Numbered from the stretch's first letter, positions 1-9,694 are shown. The stretch is DNA of 64,000 nucleotides from Actinobacteria bacterium OV320 (GCA_001298545.1 LJCX01000027.1:682001-746000), one strand, 5' to 3'. Translations and numbers: made by a program. The notes: generated by a model from the sequence alone, not told the origin.

Positions 1-801
1 CTTCCGCCGCTGGAAGATCAGCGCCGAATTGCAGACTTCCTTGACTTCGAGACCAGCCACATTGACCGGCTAGCTCAGCTTTTCAACAGGTTGTCCGACC
101 TCGCGATCAACCGTGCGCGTGCAGTAATTGATGACGCCTTCGCGCAATACCCGAGCGAGTCCATGGTGCCCGTATCGACCACCTGCAGCGCCATCTTTGA
201 CTGTGTCAACAAGACGGCTCCAGCCTCTGACGAGGCAACTGGCTATACAATGATTCGCACTTCGAATATTCGACACGGCGTCGTGGACCTCACGGATGCC
301 CTTTCGGTGGAACATTCTGTCTTCGCCGAGTGGAATCGCCGGGGCGCTCCCAGAGTAGGAGATGTCCTCTTCACTCGTGAGGCGCCACTAGGTCAGGCGG
401 GGATTCTGCGCAGCGACGCTCGAGTGTTCCTTGGGCAGCGCATTATGCTCTACCGCGCCAATGACCAAAGAATTAATAATGAGCTGCTACTTTTCAACTT
501 CCTTGCGTCGCACATGGATAGACAGTTGCGACTGCTTGGCGCAGGCTCATTGCACGAACACATGCGAGTCGGTGACGGCCTGAAGCTTCGGGTTTACTGC
601 CCACCGCGCGAAGACCAGGATGCTCTTGTCTCTGAGATCGAATCAGGGAGAAGTCAGAGTTTGCGACTAGCAGATGTCGCACAACGCCAAATCGACCTAC
701 TGGCCGAACGCCGCCAAGCCCTAATCACCGCCGCCGTAACCGGCCAGTTCGACGTGTCCACCGCCAGCGGGCGCAACGTGACCGAAGGAGTCTCCGTATG
801 A
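1..801 (+). CDS. hsdS: Type I restriction-modification specificity subunit HsdS, 5' end outside window
   Basis: Reading frame 1 is open from the first base, so the gene begins upstream; the TTG at 91 is internal. The first residues (PPLEDQRRIADFLD) match the conserved helical spacer that ends the first target-recognition half. A second recognition domain follows (about residues 45-190 of the visible part), then the second conserved segment PPREDQDAL and a long helix with the typical ending LAERRQALITAAVTGQFDV. HsdS selects the DNA target of the type I complex and bridges HsdM and HsdR. The stop overlaps the hsdR start by 4 bases, so the two are translated together. The matching hsdM is presumably just upstream, outside the window. 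The first recognition domain cannot be judged. Confidence 0.9.
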   Translation, partial: LPPLEDQRRIADFLDFETSHIDRLAQLFNRLSDLAINRARAVIDDAFAQYPSESMVPVSTTCSAIFDCVNKTAPASDEATGYTMIRTSNIRHGVVDLTDALSVEHSVFAEWNRRGAPRVGDVLFTREAPLGQAGILRSDARVFLGQRIMLYRANDQRINNELLLFNFLASHMDRQLRLLGAGSLHEHMRVGDGLKLRVYCPPREDQDALVSEIESGRSQSLRLADVAQRQIDLLAERRQALITAAVTGQFDVSTASGRNVTEGVSV

Positions 802-3800
802 GCCCCGTGCACGACGAGTCCGCCTTCGGGGATGCCATCGTCGCCGCTCTCTGCGAGCGGGGGTGGCGTGAGGCCGATCGTAAGGAGTACCGGGCCGATC
901 TCGGTCTGGACACCAAAGAGCTCTTCGCGTTCATACGGGAGACGCAGCTCGACGAGTGGAACGACCTCCTCAGCATCTACGGCGGCAACAAGAGCGAGGC
1001 CGAGCGCGGCTTCGTGCAGCGTCTTGACCGGGCCATCGCCGACGACGGGCTGCTGCACGTCCTGCGGAACGGGGTCAAGGATCGCGGGATCCTCCTCCGC
1101 GTCGCCTATTTCAGGCCGAATCTGGTCGCCGCCGAGAACGTCCTGGACGACTACCGGGCCAACCGCCTGACCGTCGTCCGGGAACTCCCCTATGCCACCA
1201 AGCAGGCCGACTGGGGGCACCTGCTCGACCTGGCCCTGTTCCTGAACGGCATCCCGGTCGCCACGGCCGAGTTGAAGAACCCGCTGACCGGGCAGGGCGT
1301 CGAGCACGCCAAGGAGCAGTACCGGACGGACCGCGACCCGACCGAGCTGATCTTCACGCGCCGGGTCATCGCGAACTTCGCCGTCGACCCGGACCTGGTG
1401 TTCGTGACCACCCAGCTCCGGGGCAAGAGCACGAGGTTCCTGCCGTTCAACACCGGCTCGAACGGCCCCGGCCAGCCCGGCGGCGCAGGCAACCCCGCGC
1501 CCACCGCCTTCGGGACGTACGCGACCTCCTACCTCTGGGAGCAGGTCTGGCACCCCGAGAACTGGCTCGACCTCCTCCACCGCTTCGCGCACCAGCAGAA
1601 GCACAAGACGCCCGGCGGCGGCACCACCAAGTCCACGATCTTCCCCCGCTACCACCAGTGGGACGTCGTCCGGAAGCTCACCGCCCACGCGTCCACCCGG
1701 GGCACCGGCCACAACTACCTGGTCATGGCGTCGGCCGGCTCCGGCAAGTCGAACACCATCGGCTGGCTGGCCCACCGCCTGAGCGACCTGCACGCCCGCA
1801 CCGACCCGCACTCCCTCGAACCGGAAGCCCTCGCCAGTGGCCGCATCAAGCCCGGTGAGCCCGTCTTCGACAAGGTCATCGTCATCACGGACCGCCGCAA
1901 CCTGGACGCCCAACTCCGGGAGACGGTCGGCAGTTTCTCGCAGACCGACGGCCTGGTCGTGAAGGTCGACGAGAGGCACGGCGCGAAGAGCGAGCAGCTC
2001 GCACGTGCCCTCTCGCGGGACACCGGCAAGATCGTGACCGTCACCCTGCACTCGTTCCCGGCGCTGCTCGACTACATCAAGCGGAACCCGACCGAGATCA
2101 AGGGCACGCGCTTCGCGATCGTCATCGACGAGGCGCACTCCTCGCAGTCCGGGGACGCGGCCACGGCCGTCAAGTCCGCGCTGCGGGAACTCGGTCTGGA
2201 CTCCGACTCGGAGGACGAGGGCGCGACGACCGTCACGCTCGGCGCCAAGCTCAAGGGAAAGGCGGTGGAACGGTCCCGGGCCACGAACCTCTCTTACTTC
2301 GCCTTCACCGCCACGCCCAAGGCGAAGACCCTCGAACTCTTCGGCACCGAGAGCACGGAGAACGGCAAGGCGGTCTACCGCCCCTTCCACACGTACTCCA
2401 TGCGCCAGGCCATCGAGGAAGGCTTCATCCTCGATCCGCTGCGCAACTACGTCACGTACGCCACGTACTGGAAGCTGGTGAACCAGAACCCGGATGAGAA
2501 GGAGGTGGACCCCTCCAAGGCCAACAGCCTGCTCGCCCGGTTCGCGCTCACGCACGAGCACACCGTGTCCCAGCACGCGATGGTGATCGTCGAGCACTTC
2601 GTGACGCACACCCGCGGCCGGCTCGGCGGGCGGGCCAAGTCCATGGTGGTCACCGCGTCCCGGCAGTCGGCCGCGCAGATGGCGCGAGCGATCAAGAGCT
2701 ACATCAAGGACCGCGACTACGACACCAAGTACCCCGACCTGGGCGTGCTCGTCGCCTTCTCCGGTTCCCTCACGATCGACGACGAGGAGACCACCGAGAC
2801 CAAGGAGAACGGCGGGCTGTCGGAAGGCGCTCTGCCGAAGGCGTTCGCGTATACCCGCGCCGACGACAAGGCCGTGAAGGCCGGCGGCAAGGGACAGCAG
2901 GAGTACAAGATCCTGGTCGTCGCGGAGAAGTACCAGACCGGCTTCGACCAGCCGCTCCTCACGACGATGTACGTCAACAAGACGCTCACCGGCATCTCCG
3001 CCGTGCAGACCCTGTCCCGCCTCAACCGCACCGCCGAACGCAAGTCCCAGGCCGACCTGGCCGTCCTGGACTTCGTCAACGAGGCCGAGGACATCCAGGA
3101 GGCCTTCCGCCCGTACTTCGAGGAGGCGACGACCCTTCCGTCGGACCCGAACCTCCTGTACACCGCCCAGAGCCGCGTCATGTCCGCGCCCGTCGTCTCC
3201 GAACAGGACATGGACGAGTTCGCCGCCGCGTACTTCGAGGCCAAGGAGAAGGCGGCCGGCTCACAGGCCAAGTGGGAGAAGCTGCACGCCGAGCTGTACC
3301 GGCTCCTGTCCCCGGCCGTCACGCGCTTCACCAAGCTGATGGACAGCGAGGAGGAGGACGAGGTCGAGACCGCGGAGGAGTTCCGCGCCAACCTCAACGA
3401 CTACGTCCGCAAGTACGGCTTTCTGGCGCAGATCGTGCCCTACCAGGACCCCGACCTGGAACGGCTGCACCTCTACGGGCGCTACCTCCTCAACCGCCTC
3501 CCCCGCAACGCCGACGGCGGCGTCGACATAGGCGAAGTCGACCTGAGTCACCTGCGCGTGGCGAAGACCGGCGAGCACGACGTTTCCCTCAACCCGGAGG
3601 GCTCGGCCGAGCTGAAGGGCTTCGGCGACGGCATTGGAGGTGCGAAGGACGCCGAGAAGTCGCTCCTGTCCGAGCTGATCGACAAGTTCAACGCCAAGTT
3701 CGGCACGGAGTTCACGGAGGCCGACGTCCTTCCGGCCTTCAACGCCACGAAGGAGGACCCGAAGGTCCGGGCCGCCGCCGTCGTCAACGACGAGGACAAC

Positions 3801-3980
3801 TTCGCCGTCGTCTTCGACAAGAAGTTCAACGAGTACATGATGGATCACGTGTCCACCATCGACACGCTCGGCAAGCGCTACTTCGGCGCCGACCGCAGCT
3901 TCAAGTCCAACCTGGACCGGAGCGCGCGGCGGGCCGCCTGGCGGATGATCCGCAGCGAAGAGGGTCTGGACGACGTCTGA
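798..3980 (+). CDS. hsdR: Type I restriction endonuclease subunit HsdR
   Basis: This is the motor and nuclease subunit that translocates and cuts unmodified DNA. At 1060 aa it is full length for the family. The N-terminal nuclease domain shows D144 and the E158-L-K160 pair in TAELKNP. The SF2 helicase core has Walker A near 313-318 (SAGSGKS), the DEAH box at 444-447 (IDEAHSS), motif III FTATPKAK and motif VI SRLNRTAERK. A C-terminal helical region for contact with HsdM/HsdS follows. The ATG at 798 overlaps the hsdS stop, and a strong hairpin follows the stop codon at once. All catalytic motifs look intact, so the subunit should be active if hsdM is present. Confidence 0.95.
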   Translation: MSPVHDESAFGDAIVAALCERGWREADRKEYRADLGLDTKELFAFIRETQLDEWNDLLSIYGGNKSEAERGFVQRLDRAIADDGLLHVLRNGVKDRGILLRVAYFRPNLVAAENVLDDYRANRLTVVRELPYATKQADWGHLLDLALFLNGIPVATAELKNPLTGQGVEHAKEQYRTDRDPTELIFTRRVIANFAVDPDLVFVTTQLRGKSTRFLPFNTGSNGPGQPGGAGNPAPTAFGTYATSYLWEQVWHPENWLDLLHRFAHQQKHKTPGGGTTKSTIFPRYHQWDVVRKLTAHASTRGTGHNYLVMASAGSGKSNTIGWLAHRLSDLHARTDPHSLEPEALASGRIKPGEPVFDKVIVITDRRNLDAQLRETVGSFSQTDGLVVKVDERHGAKSEQLARALSRDTGKIVTVTLHSFPALLDYIKRNPTEIKGTRFAIVIDEAHSSQSGDAATAVKSALRELGLDSDSEDEGATTVTLGAKLKGKAVERSRATNLSYFAFTATPKAKTLELFGTESTENGKAVYRPFHTYSMRQAIEEGFILDPLRNYVTYATYWKLVNQNPDEKEVDPSKANSLLARFALTHEHTVSQHAMVIVEHFVTHTRGRLGGRAKSMVVTASRQSAAQMARAIKSYIKDRDYDTKYPDLGVLVAFSGSLTIDDEETTETKENGGLSEGALPKAFAYTRADDKAVKAGGKGQQEYKILVVAEKYQTGFDQPLLTTMYVNKTLTGISAVQTLSRLNRTAERKSQADLAVLDFVNEAEDIQEAFRPYFEEATTLPSDPNLLYTAQSRVMSAPVVSEQDMDEFAAAYFEAKEKAAGSQAKWEKLHAELYRLLSPAVTRFTKLMDSEEEDEVETAEEFRANLNDYVRKYGFLAQIVPYQDPDLERLHLYGRYLLNRLPRNADGGVDIGEVDLSHLRVAKTGEHDVSLNPEGSAELKGFGDGIGGAKDAEKSLLSELIDKFNAKFGTEFTEADVLPAFNATKEDPKVRAAAVVNDEDNFAVVFDKKFNEYMMDHVSTIDTLGKRYFGADRSFKSNLDRSARRAAWRMIRSEEGLDDV

Positions 3981-3982
3981 CG

Positions 3983-4017
3983 CGGTCGGGGCCCGGCGTT
4001 GTGCCGGGCCCCGACCG
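3983..4017. terminator. Hairpin terminator after hsdR
   Basis: A perfect 15-bp stem (CGGTCGGGGCCCGGC at 3983-3997, complement at 4003-4017) encloses a 5-base loop and starts 2 bases after the hsdR stop. It lies between the convergent hsdR and DUF397 genes, so it may end transcripts from both sides. There is no T-tract, which is common in Streptomyces. Confidence 0.8.
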
Positions 4018-4028
4018 TCGTACGTCCC

Positions 4029-4235
4029 TCAGCGGCCGACGCCCAGCCGCACGAACCCGGCCCAGGCGTCGACGCCGACGGCCAGAATCGGGCCACTTGC
4101 CTGCTTCGAGTCTCGGATCAGTACGGCTTCATGTGTCTCGGCAACCTCAAGACACTCGCCGCCCTCCGCACCGCTGTAACTGCTCTTGAACCACGTGTTC
4201 CCTGACGCATGAGCCAACTTCTCGCCGGTGTTCAT
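4029..4235 (-). CDS. DUF397 domain protein
   Basis: A 68-aa protein whose whole length is one DUF397 domain: WFKSSYSG near residues 15-22, GECLEVAE, VLIRDSKQ and a closing W-x-G-F segment. DUF397 proteins are small actinobacterial partners of XRE/DUF5753 regulators, and such pairs are reported to affect development and antibiotic production. The start overlaps the stop of the upstream XRE gene by 4 bases, so the two are co-translated. No enzymatic function is known, and none is claimed here. Confidence 0.9.
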   Translation of the reverse strand: MNTGEKLAHASGNTWFKSSYSGAEGGECLEVAETHEAVLIRDSKQASGPILAVGVDAWAGFVRLGVGR

Positions 4236-5083
4236 AGCTCTCCCAGCAACTTCTCTACGAATCCCAGGGACTCTCGCGGAGTGAGAGCCTGACTTCGAAT
4301 GATCCCATAACGTGCTGAGATGGATCGCACCTCGTCCCGGTCACTGATGAGGATGCTGCGCCCCTGCACCTCAAGGTAGGCGACCTGGTCGCCGCCCTTG
4401 TGTGTGATGAGAGTGAATGGGCCATCTACTCCGGCGTTGTCCTCGCGATCGTTCGGCATCACCTGGATCTCGACATTGCGCTTGTGCCCGATCAACAGGA
4501 TGTTCTCCAGCACCCCACGCAGGACCGCCCCACCCCCGAACGGCCGCCGCAGCACGGCTTCTTCAATCACGAAGCTCATCAGTGGCGCAGGCCAACGGTG
4601 GAGGACTTCCTGGCGCACCAAGCGTGATGCAACGCGCTGTTCGATCGTGTCCTCATCCAGCAGTGGACGCCGCATCCTGAGAAGAGCTCGAACGTACTCC
4701 TCAGTCTGGAGCAGTCCAGGTACCGCCTGCACGGCATACAGAAAGAGCTCCAACGCATCAGCTTCCAGGCGTGCCGCGTCCCGGAAGAACGCCGGATACT
4801 GAGCCCGCCCCACTTCCTCCTTCAGCGCCCTCAACACGCCCCCGGCGTCCAGCACTTCGTCCGCGCGGTCGATGAACCGGGCCTGCGGGATCCGCCGCCC
4901 CTGCTCGATCGACGCCACCGTGTCCGCCGCGTACCCGACCCGGCTGCCGAACTCGGCGCGCTCCAGCCCGGCCCGCATCCGCAGAAGCTTCAACTGCCGT
5001 CCGAACGCGGTCACGACGCCGCTCCCCGGGTCGTCCTCCGGGCGCTGCTGCCGCTGTCCGTCTTCCTCGTCCCGCATGGTCAC
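4232..5083 (-). CDS. XRE-family helix-turn-helix regulator with DUF5753
   Basis: A 283-aa regulator. Residues about 24-80 form the XRE helix-turn-helix (FGRQLKLLRMRAGLERAEFG, then DTVASIEQGRRIP). The remainder is the DUF5753 domain, with AVPGLLQTEEYVRALL, the conserved VIEEAVLRRPFGG stretch and VAYLEVQGRSILI. This is the WhiJ/Scr1-like class of Streptomyces regulator. It is paired downstream with DUF397 (4-base overlap) and faces a divergent RsbW-like ATPase across 121 bp, a trio that recurs in actinomycetes. GTG 5083 is used; ATG 5077, two codons later, is equally possible. The target operator was not identified. Confidence 0.92.
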   Translation of the reverse strand: MTMRDEEDGQRQQRPEDDPGSGVVTAFGRQLKLLRMRAGLERAEFGSRVGYAADTVASIEQGRRIPQARFIDRADEVLDAGGVLRALKEEVGRAQYPAFFRDAARLEADALELFLYAVQAVPGLLQTEEYVRALLRMRRPLLDEDTIEQRVASRLVRQEVLHRWPAPLMSFVIEEAVLRRPFGGGAVLRGVLENILLIGHKRNVEIQVMPNDREDNAGVDGPFTLITHKGGDQVAYLEVQGRSILISDRDEVRSISARYGIIRSQALTPRESLGFVEKLLGEL

Positions 5084-5204
5084 CGTCCTGCCGCCTCTCC
5101 CCCGCGTACCGCCACGTACAGCGCCCGGTCCCGCCCCGTACGAAGGGCCGGAGTCAGCGCGTCACCACTGGTCACGCTACGCCACGAGAGGCCACCGTGA
5201 GTAC

Positions 5205-5645
5205 ATGACCGCAACACAACCACCCCTCACGACGCACCGGTTCGCCATGCGCTTCAGCTCCACCCCGCGCGGCGCGCGCCTCGCCCGGCGGATGTGCGGG
5301 CATCGGCTCGACGCCTGGGGGATCCCGTACGGCAGCGCCGCGCACGACGCCCTCATCCTCGTCGCCGCCGAGTTGTGCGCGAACGCCGTACGGCACGGGC
5401 ATGTCGCCGGACGGGACTTCCACGTCCTGCTCGGCGCGGATCCGGCCACCGGCACCGTACGGATCGAGGTAAGCGACACCCGCGGCGAACGTCTCCCCCA
5501 GGTCCGCACCACCGCACCGGACGACGGCGGGCGCGGCCTGCTCCTCGTCGAGGCGCTCGCCGACCGCTGGGGCTGCACGCCACGCGTGGACGGGCCCGGT
5601 AAGACGGTGTGGGCGGAGTACGTCGTGCCTGGCGGGAACCGGTAG
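5205..5645 (+). CDS. RsbW-like ATP-binding protein (HATPase_c fold)
   Basis: A 146-aa single-domain GHKL ATPase of the anti-sigma-factor/serine-kinase type. The N-box is AAELCANAVRHG (about residues 61-72), the G1-like motif is VSDTRGE, and GGRGLLLVEALADRWG is the G2-like region. ATG 5205 is chosen because the protein from there matches family length; the frame stays open upstream without family sequence. It is divergent from the XRE/DUF397 pair. Proteins of this class bind sigma factors or phosphorylate anti-anti-sigma partners, and which partner this one has cannot be told from the window. Confidence 0.85.
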   Translation: MTATQPPLTTHRFAMRFSSTPRGARLARRMCGHRLDAWGIPYGSAAHDALILVAAELCANAVRHGHVAGRDFHVLLGADPATGTVRIEVSDTRGERLPQVRTTAPDDGGRGLLLVEALADRWGCTPRVDGPGKTVWAEYVVPGGNR

Positions 5646-5724
5646 TCCGGCTGGACTCGGGAATCCCGCAGGCGCGAAACTGACCCCCTGACCACAGCGG
5701 ACGCTCACGGGGGGCGGGGGACGG

Positions 5725-7323
5725 GTGCCGGAAGAACCGATCGCGGGGCGGTACGAGCTGCTCGAACAGTTCGGCCACGGCGGCATGGGGGACGTGTGGC
5801 GCGGCTATGACGCCGTACTGGACCGGCCCGTCGCCGTGAAACGCATCCGGCCCCAGTCGGTGACGTCACCGCACCTGGCGGAGGAGTTCGAGAAGCGGTT
5901 CAGGCGGGAGGCGAGGATCACCGCGCGGATCCAGCACCCTGGGGTGCCCCAGGTGTACGACGCGGTGCTCGACGAGACGTACGAGCAGCTGTACCTCGTC
6001 ATGGAGCTGGTGGACGGGGTGCCGTTGCCCGCCTACATCCATCCGCAGCGCCTCCTGCCCGTCAGCTGGGCGGTGGCCGTGGCGGCGCAGGTGGCGACCG
6101 TGCTGTCGTACGCGCACGACGTGCCGGTGGTGCACCGGGACCTGAAGCCGGGGAACATCCTCGTCGCGCGGGACGGGACGGTGAAGGTGCTGGACTTCGG
6201 CATCGCGGCCATCCTGCGCTCGGACGTCACCAAGCTGACCGCGACCGGCAGTCCCATCGGCACGTACCAGTACATGGCGCCGGAGCAGGTGCGCGGCGCG
6301 CGGGTCACGCCGCACACCGACCTGTACGCCCTCGGGTGTGTCCTGCACGAGCTGCTGTGCGGGCGGACGCTGTTCAGCGGGGACAGTGAGTGGCAGCTGA
6401 TGACGCAGCACGTCCAGGCGGCGCCCACGCCCCTGCGGCAGCTGCGCGCAGACGTGCCGTCCGCGCTGGAGGAACTGGTCCTGCACCTGCTGCGCAAGGC
6501 GCCCGAGGCGCGTCCCGGGGACGTGCAGGAGGTGTACGAGCGGCTGCGGCCCTTCCTGCCCGCGCCCGGTGAGCCGTCCACGGCGGAGGAGGCCGGGCCC
6601 GCCGGTGCTCCGGACCCGACCGGGATCTTCCGCCGCCCGTACGCGCCCCGCGCGCGGGCCGGCGCGGGAGCGACCGCCCGCACCGGCTCGGCGCAGGCGC
6701 CGGGCGCCGTCGCGCCCGCGCCGCTTCCCGAAGCGCTGCGCGACCAGGTGCGGGAGGTGCACGCCCACTACGCCGCTCTCATGGAGGAGGAGCGGTACTC
6801 GCAGGCCGCGGAGGTGGTCGGTGAGCTGATCGAGTCGGCGGCGCGCTCTCTCGGCTCCGAGAACAAGGTGGTGCTCGGGCTGCGCAGGCGGCGGGCCTTC
6901 AGCCGACAACTGGCGGGTGACTACCGGGCGGCGCTGCCCGAGTTCGAGGCGCTTGCCGAGGCCTACGGCAGGATCAGCGGTCCGGCCAGCGAGTCCGCTC
7001 TCGACAGCCGGGCGCAGGCGGCCCGCTGCCGGGGCGAACTCGGGCAGGTGACCGAGGCGTTGGCCGGTCTTCAGGACGTCCTGGAGCTGGTGCGGGCCAT
7101 CGGCGGCGACATGAGCGAGGACGCCGTGGAACTGCGCCGGGACATCGGCATGCTGCTGCTCGCGCAGGGCCGGACGGCGGACGCGTTCCACGTCCTGGAC
7201 CCGCTGCACTCCGACCTGTGCATGGTGCTCGGCCCGGACGACGAACTCACCGCCGAGGTGGCCGAGACCCTGGCGGTGATCCGTCTGGATCTCGACGGCG
7301 GCCCGGCCGGTTCACCCACCTGA
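5725..7323 (+). CDS. Serine/threonine protein kinase with C-terminal TPR-like region
   Basis: A 532-aa Hanks-type kinase. The glycine loop GHGGMGDV is at residues 17-24, the invariant lysine is K39 (VAVKRI), the catalytic loop HRDLKPGN starts at H137 with D139, DFG is at 157-159, and APEQVRG forms the activation segment end. The kinase domain runs to about residue 275. A Pro/Ala-rich linker follows, then about 200 residues of helical pairs (YSQAAEVVGELIESAARSLG, YRAALPEFEALAEAYG, TEALAGLQDVLELVR) that look like tetratricopeptide repeats. No transmembrane helix or PASTA domains are seen, so it is predicted to be cytosolic. The start is GTG 5725. Its substrate is unknown. Confidence 0.93.
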   Translation: MPEEPIAGRYELLEQFGHGGMGDVWRGYDAVLDRPVAVKRIRPQSVTSPHLAEEFEKRFRREARITARIQHPGVPQVYDAVLDETYEQLYLVMELVDGVPLPAYIHPQRLLPVSWAVAVAAQVATVLSYAHDVPVVHRDLKPGNILVARDGTVKVLDFGIAAILRSDVTKLTATGSPIGTYQYMAPEQVRGARVTPHTDLYALGCVLHELLCGRTLFSGDSEWQLMTQHVQAAPTPLRQLRADVPSALEELVLHLLRKAPEARPGDVQEVYERLRPFLPAPGEPSTAEEAGPAGAPDPTGIFRRPYAPRARAGAGATARTGSAQAPGAVAPAPLPEALRDQVREVHAHYAALMEEERYSQAAEVVGELIESAARSLGSENKVVLGLRRRRAFSRQLAGDYRAALPEFEALAEAYGRISGPASESALDSRAQAARCRGELGQVTEALAGLQDVLELVRAIGGDMSEDAVELRRDIGMLLLAQGRTADAFHVLDPLHSDLCMVLGPDDELTAEVAETLAVIRLDLDGGPAGSPT

Positions 7324-7382
7324 CCTGGTCGTTCTTCCTCACCGCAGCCCGCCGCAGTCCGCCAGGCCCTTAGGATCGCCCC

Positions 7383-9539
7383 ATGCCGCAGCTCGCCTTC
7401 GACATCGCGTTCTTCGCCGAACTCCCCAAGCTCCAGCCCCCGGTCAGGAAGGGCGTGCTGGACGCCTGGGAGAAGTTCAGCCGGCTCACCCTCGACCAGC
7501 TCTTCAAGGATCCGGGGCTGAAGCTGGAGAGCCTGACAAACGCCAAGGACAAGCAGATCCGGACGATCCGCATCGACCAGTTCTGGCGCGGTGTCGTCCT
7601 CGCGCCGCCCACCGGGGACACCTTTGTCCTGCTCCGGGTCATGCAGCACGACAAGGCCATCGCCTGGGCGAAGAAACAGAAGTCCAGCATCAACGAGGTG
7701 ACACGGGCCGTCGAGATCCGGGACGCGGCGACTCTGGACGAGCTCACGCCGGCGTACGAGCGGGTGGCGCGGACCTCTCCGAAGGCGCGGCTGTTCGCGA
7801 AGTTCTCCGACGGCGACCTGGCCGCCCTCGGCATCGACGCCGAGACGCTGCGGCAGGCCCGGTCGCTCGTCGACAAGGAGCAGCTGGAGATCTTCGCGCC
7901 GCTGCTGCCGCAGGACCAGCGGGAGGTGCTCCAGTACCTCGCGGAGGGCTGCACGGTGGAGGAGGTCTGGCAGGACATCGTCGCGCCGGCCCTGCAGGCG
8001 TCGTCGCAGCCGGTGGACACCCAGGACTACGAGACGGCGATCCGGCACAGCCGGGCCCGCATCGCGCTGGTCACTGCCTCCGAGGAGCTGCGGGACATCC
8101 TGGAGAAGCCCTTCGCGGCCTGGCGGGTGTTCCTGCACCCCTCTCAGCGCAAGGTCGCCTACCGGGCGTCCTACTCGGGGCCCGCCCAGGTCACCGGCGG
8201 GCCGGGAACCGGCAAGACCGTCGTGGCCCTGCACCGGGTCAAACACCTGCTCGGACACCTGCGCGACGGCGACCGCATCCTGCTGACGACATACACGAAC
8301 GCGCTCGTCAACGCCCTCCGTTCCGGCCTGGAGTCCCTGGTGGAGGACCCGGAGCTGCGCGGTCGGGTGGACATCTCGACGGTGGACGGCTTCGCGAGCC
8401 GTGTCGTTGCCGAGGCTTCGAATGCGGTGGCCCTGCGGCCGCTGATGAACAACGAGGAGGAGAGCCGCTGGGGCAAGGCCGCCAAGGCCACGGGCTTTCC
8501 CGGCAGCCCGCAGTTCCTCGCCCAGGAGTACCGGCACGTGATTCTGGCCCAGGGCATCAGGACCCTGGCCGAGTACGAGGCGGCGGACCGGCGCGGCCGC
8601 GGAAGCCGGCTGGTGGCGGCCGAGCGGCCCCTGGTGTGGGAAACGGTCGAGCGGTTCATGGCCGCTCTGGCCGCGGACGGAGCCCGTACCTGGCTGCAGA
8701 CGTGCGCGGAGGCGGCCCGGCTGCTGGAGGAGAAGGGCCCGCAATACCGGCACGTGGTGGTGGACGAGGCGCAGGATCTGCACCCGGCGCAGTGGCGTCT
8801 CCTGCGTGCGGCCGCTCCCGCCCGCCCGGATGACCTGTTCATCGCGGGCGATCCGCATCAGCGCATCTATGACTCGAAGGTGTCGCTGAAGTCGCTCGGC
8901 ATCAAGGTGACCGGGCGGTCGGTGAAGCTCCGCAAGAACTACCGCAGCACACAGGAGATCCTGCGCTGGTCCACGGCACTGCTCGTCGGCCGCCCCATCG
9001 CGCAGCTGGAGGACGAGGGCCGCGACGACACGCTGCTCGGGTATCGCTCCGCCCTGCACGGCGACGGACCCGGCGTGCACGCGGCGGCTGCCGAGGAGGC
9101 CGAACTCGACGCGCTGGTCGTCCAGGTGCGGGCGTGGATGGACGCGGGCGTGGGCGCCGGGGACATAGGCGTCAGCACCCGGTTCAACAAGACGTGCGCG
9201 AAGACGGTGGCGCGATTGAAGGACGCCGGCATCCCCGCCACGACGCTGCGGGCCGCCGGCACGGCAGGGGACGCGGAAGCCGTCCGCGTCGGGACCATGC
9301 ACTCGTTCAAGGGGCTCGAGTTCCGCTGCGTCGCCGTGGTCGGCGTCAACGAGGACGCGCTGCCCTTCCTGAAGGCGGTCACGTCGGCCGACCTGGACCC
9401 CAAGCAGCACGAGACGGACATGATGTCCGAACGCTGCCTGCTGTTCGTCGCCTGCACGAGGGCCAGGGACAGCCTGTACGTGTCCTGGTCCGGCGAACCG
9501 AGCCCCTTCCTGACTCAGGCGGAAGCGGCCCCTCAGTGA
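7383..9539 (+). CDS. UvrD/Rep-type superfamily 1 helicase with RelE/ParE-like N-terminal domain
   Basis: A 718-aa protein. Residues about 270-700 form an SF1 helicase: Walker A GGPGTGKT (K278), motif II DEAQD at 461-465, motif III IAGDPHQRIYD, motif IV KLRKNYRST, motif V MHSFKGLEFR, and a closing FVACTRARDSLYVS motif VI. Residues 1-120 resemble the RelE/ParE toxin fold (DPGLKLESLTNAKDKQIRTIRI, then LRVMQHDKAIAWAKK), where the HDKA segment matches the C-terminal strand of such RNases. The start ATG 7383 is the first in frame. It sits 155 bp before a GmrSD-type nuclease on the same strand, which suggests a DNA or phage-defence role; that role is inference. Confidence 0.85.
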   Translation: MPQLAFDIAFFAELPKLQPPVRKGVLDAWEKFSRLTLDQLFKDPGLKLESLTNAKDKQIRTIRIDQFWRGVVLAPPTGDTFVLLRVMQHDKAIAWAKKQKSSINEVTRAVEIRDAATLDELTPAYERVARTSPKARLFAKFSDGDLAALGIDAETLRQARSLVDKEQLEIFAPLLPQDQREVLQYLAEGCTVEEVWQDIVAPALQASSQPVDTQDYETAIRHSRARIALVTASEELRDILEKPFAAWRVFLHPSQRKVAYRASYSGPAQVTGGPGTGKTVVALHRVKHLLGHLRDGDRILLTTYTNALVNALRSGLESLVEDPELRGRVDISTVDGFASRVVAEASNAVALRPLMNNEEESRWGKAAKATGFPGSPQFLAQEYRHVILAQGIRTLAEYEAADRRGRGSRLVAAERPLVWETVERFMAALAADGARTWLQTCAEAARLLEEKGPQYRHVVVDEAQDLHPAQWRLLRAAAPARPDDLFIAGDPHQRIYDSKVSLKSLGIKVTGRSVKLRKNYRSTQEILRWSTALLVGRPIAQLEDEGRDDTLLGYRSALHGDGPGVHAAAAEEAELDALVVQVRAWMDAGVGAGDIGVSTRFNKTCAKTVARLKDAGIPATTLRAAGTAGDAEAVRVGTMHSFKGLEFRCVAVVGVNEDALPFLKAVTSADLDPKQHETDMMSERCLLFVACTRARDSLYVSWSGEPSPFLTQAEAAPQ

Positions 9540-9694
9540 AACTGAGGCTTCGCCAACCGAGTTGAAGAGGCCAACCGACTCGAAGTCTTCGGAGCCGCAC
9601 ACACTCCCAGTAACGACTGATAACTTCAGGCAATCGCTATGACACGTTCTGGTGCGAGAAGCCGCCAGGACCGGACGGACAGGCTTCGAAGACG

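Noticed and set aside
654-2609. Long open frame antisense to hsdR (651 aa)
   Set aside because: High GC makes the antisense third-position frame open. The sequence has no domain and opposes a full HsdR with all motifs.
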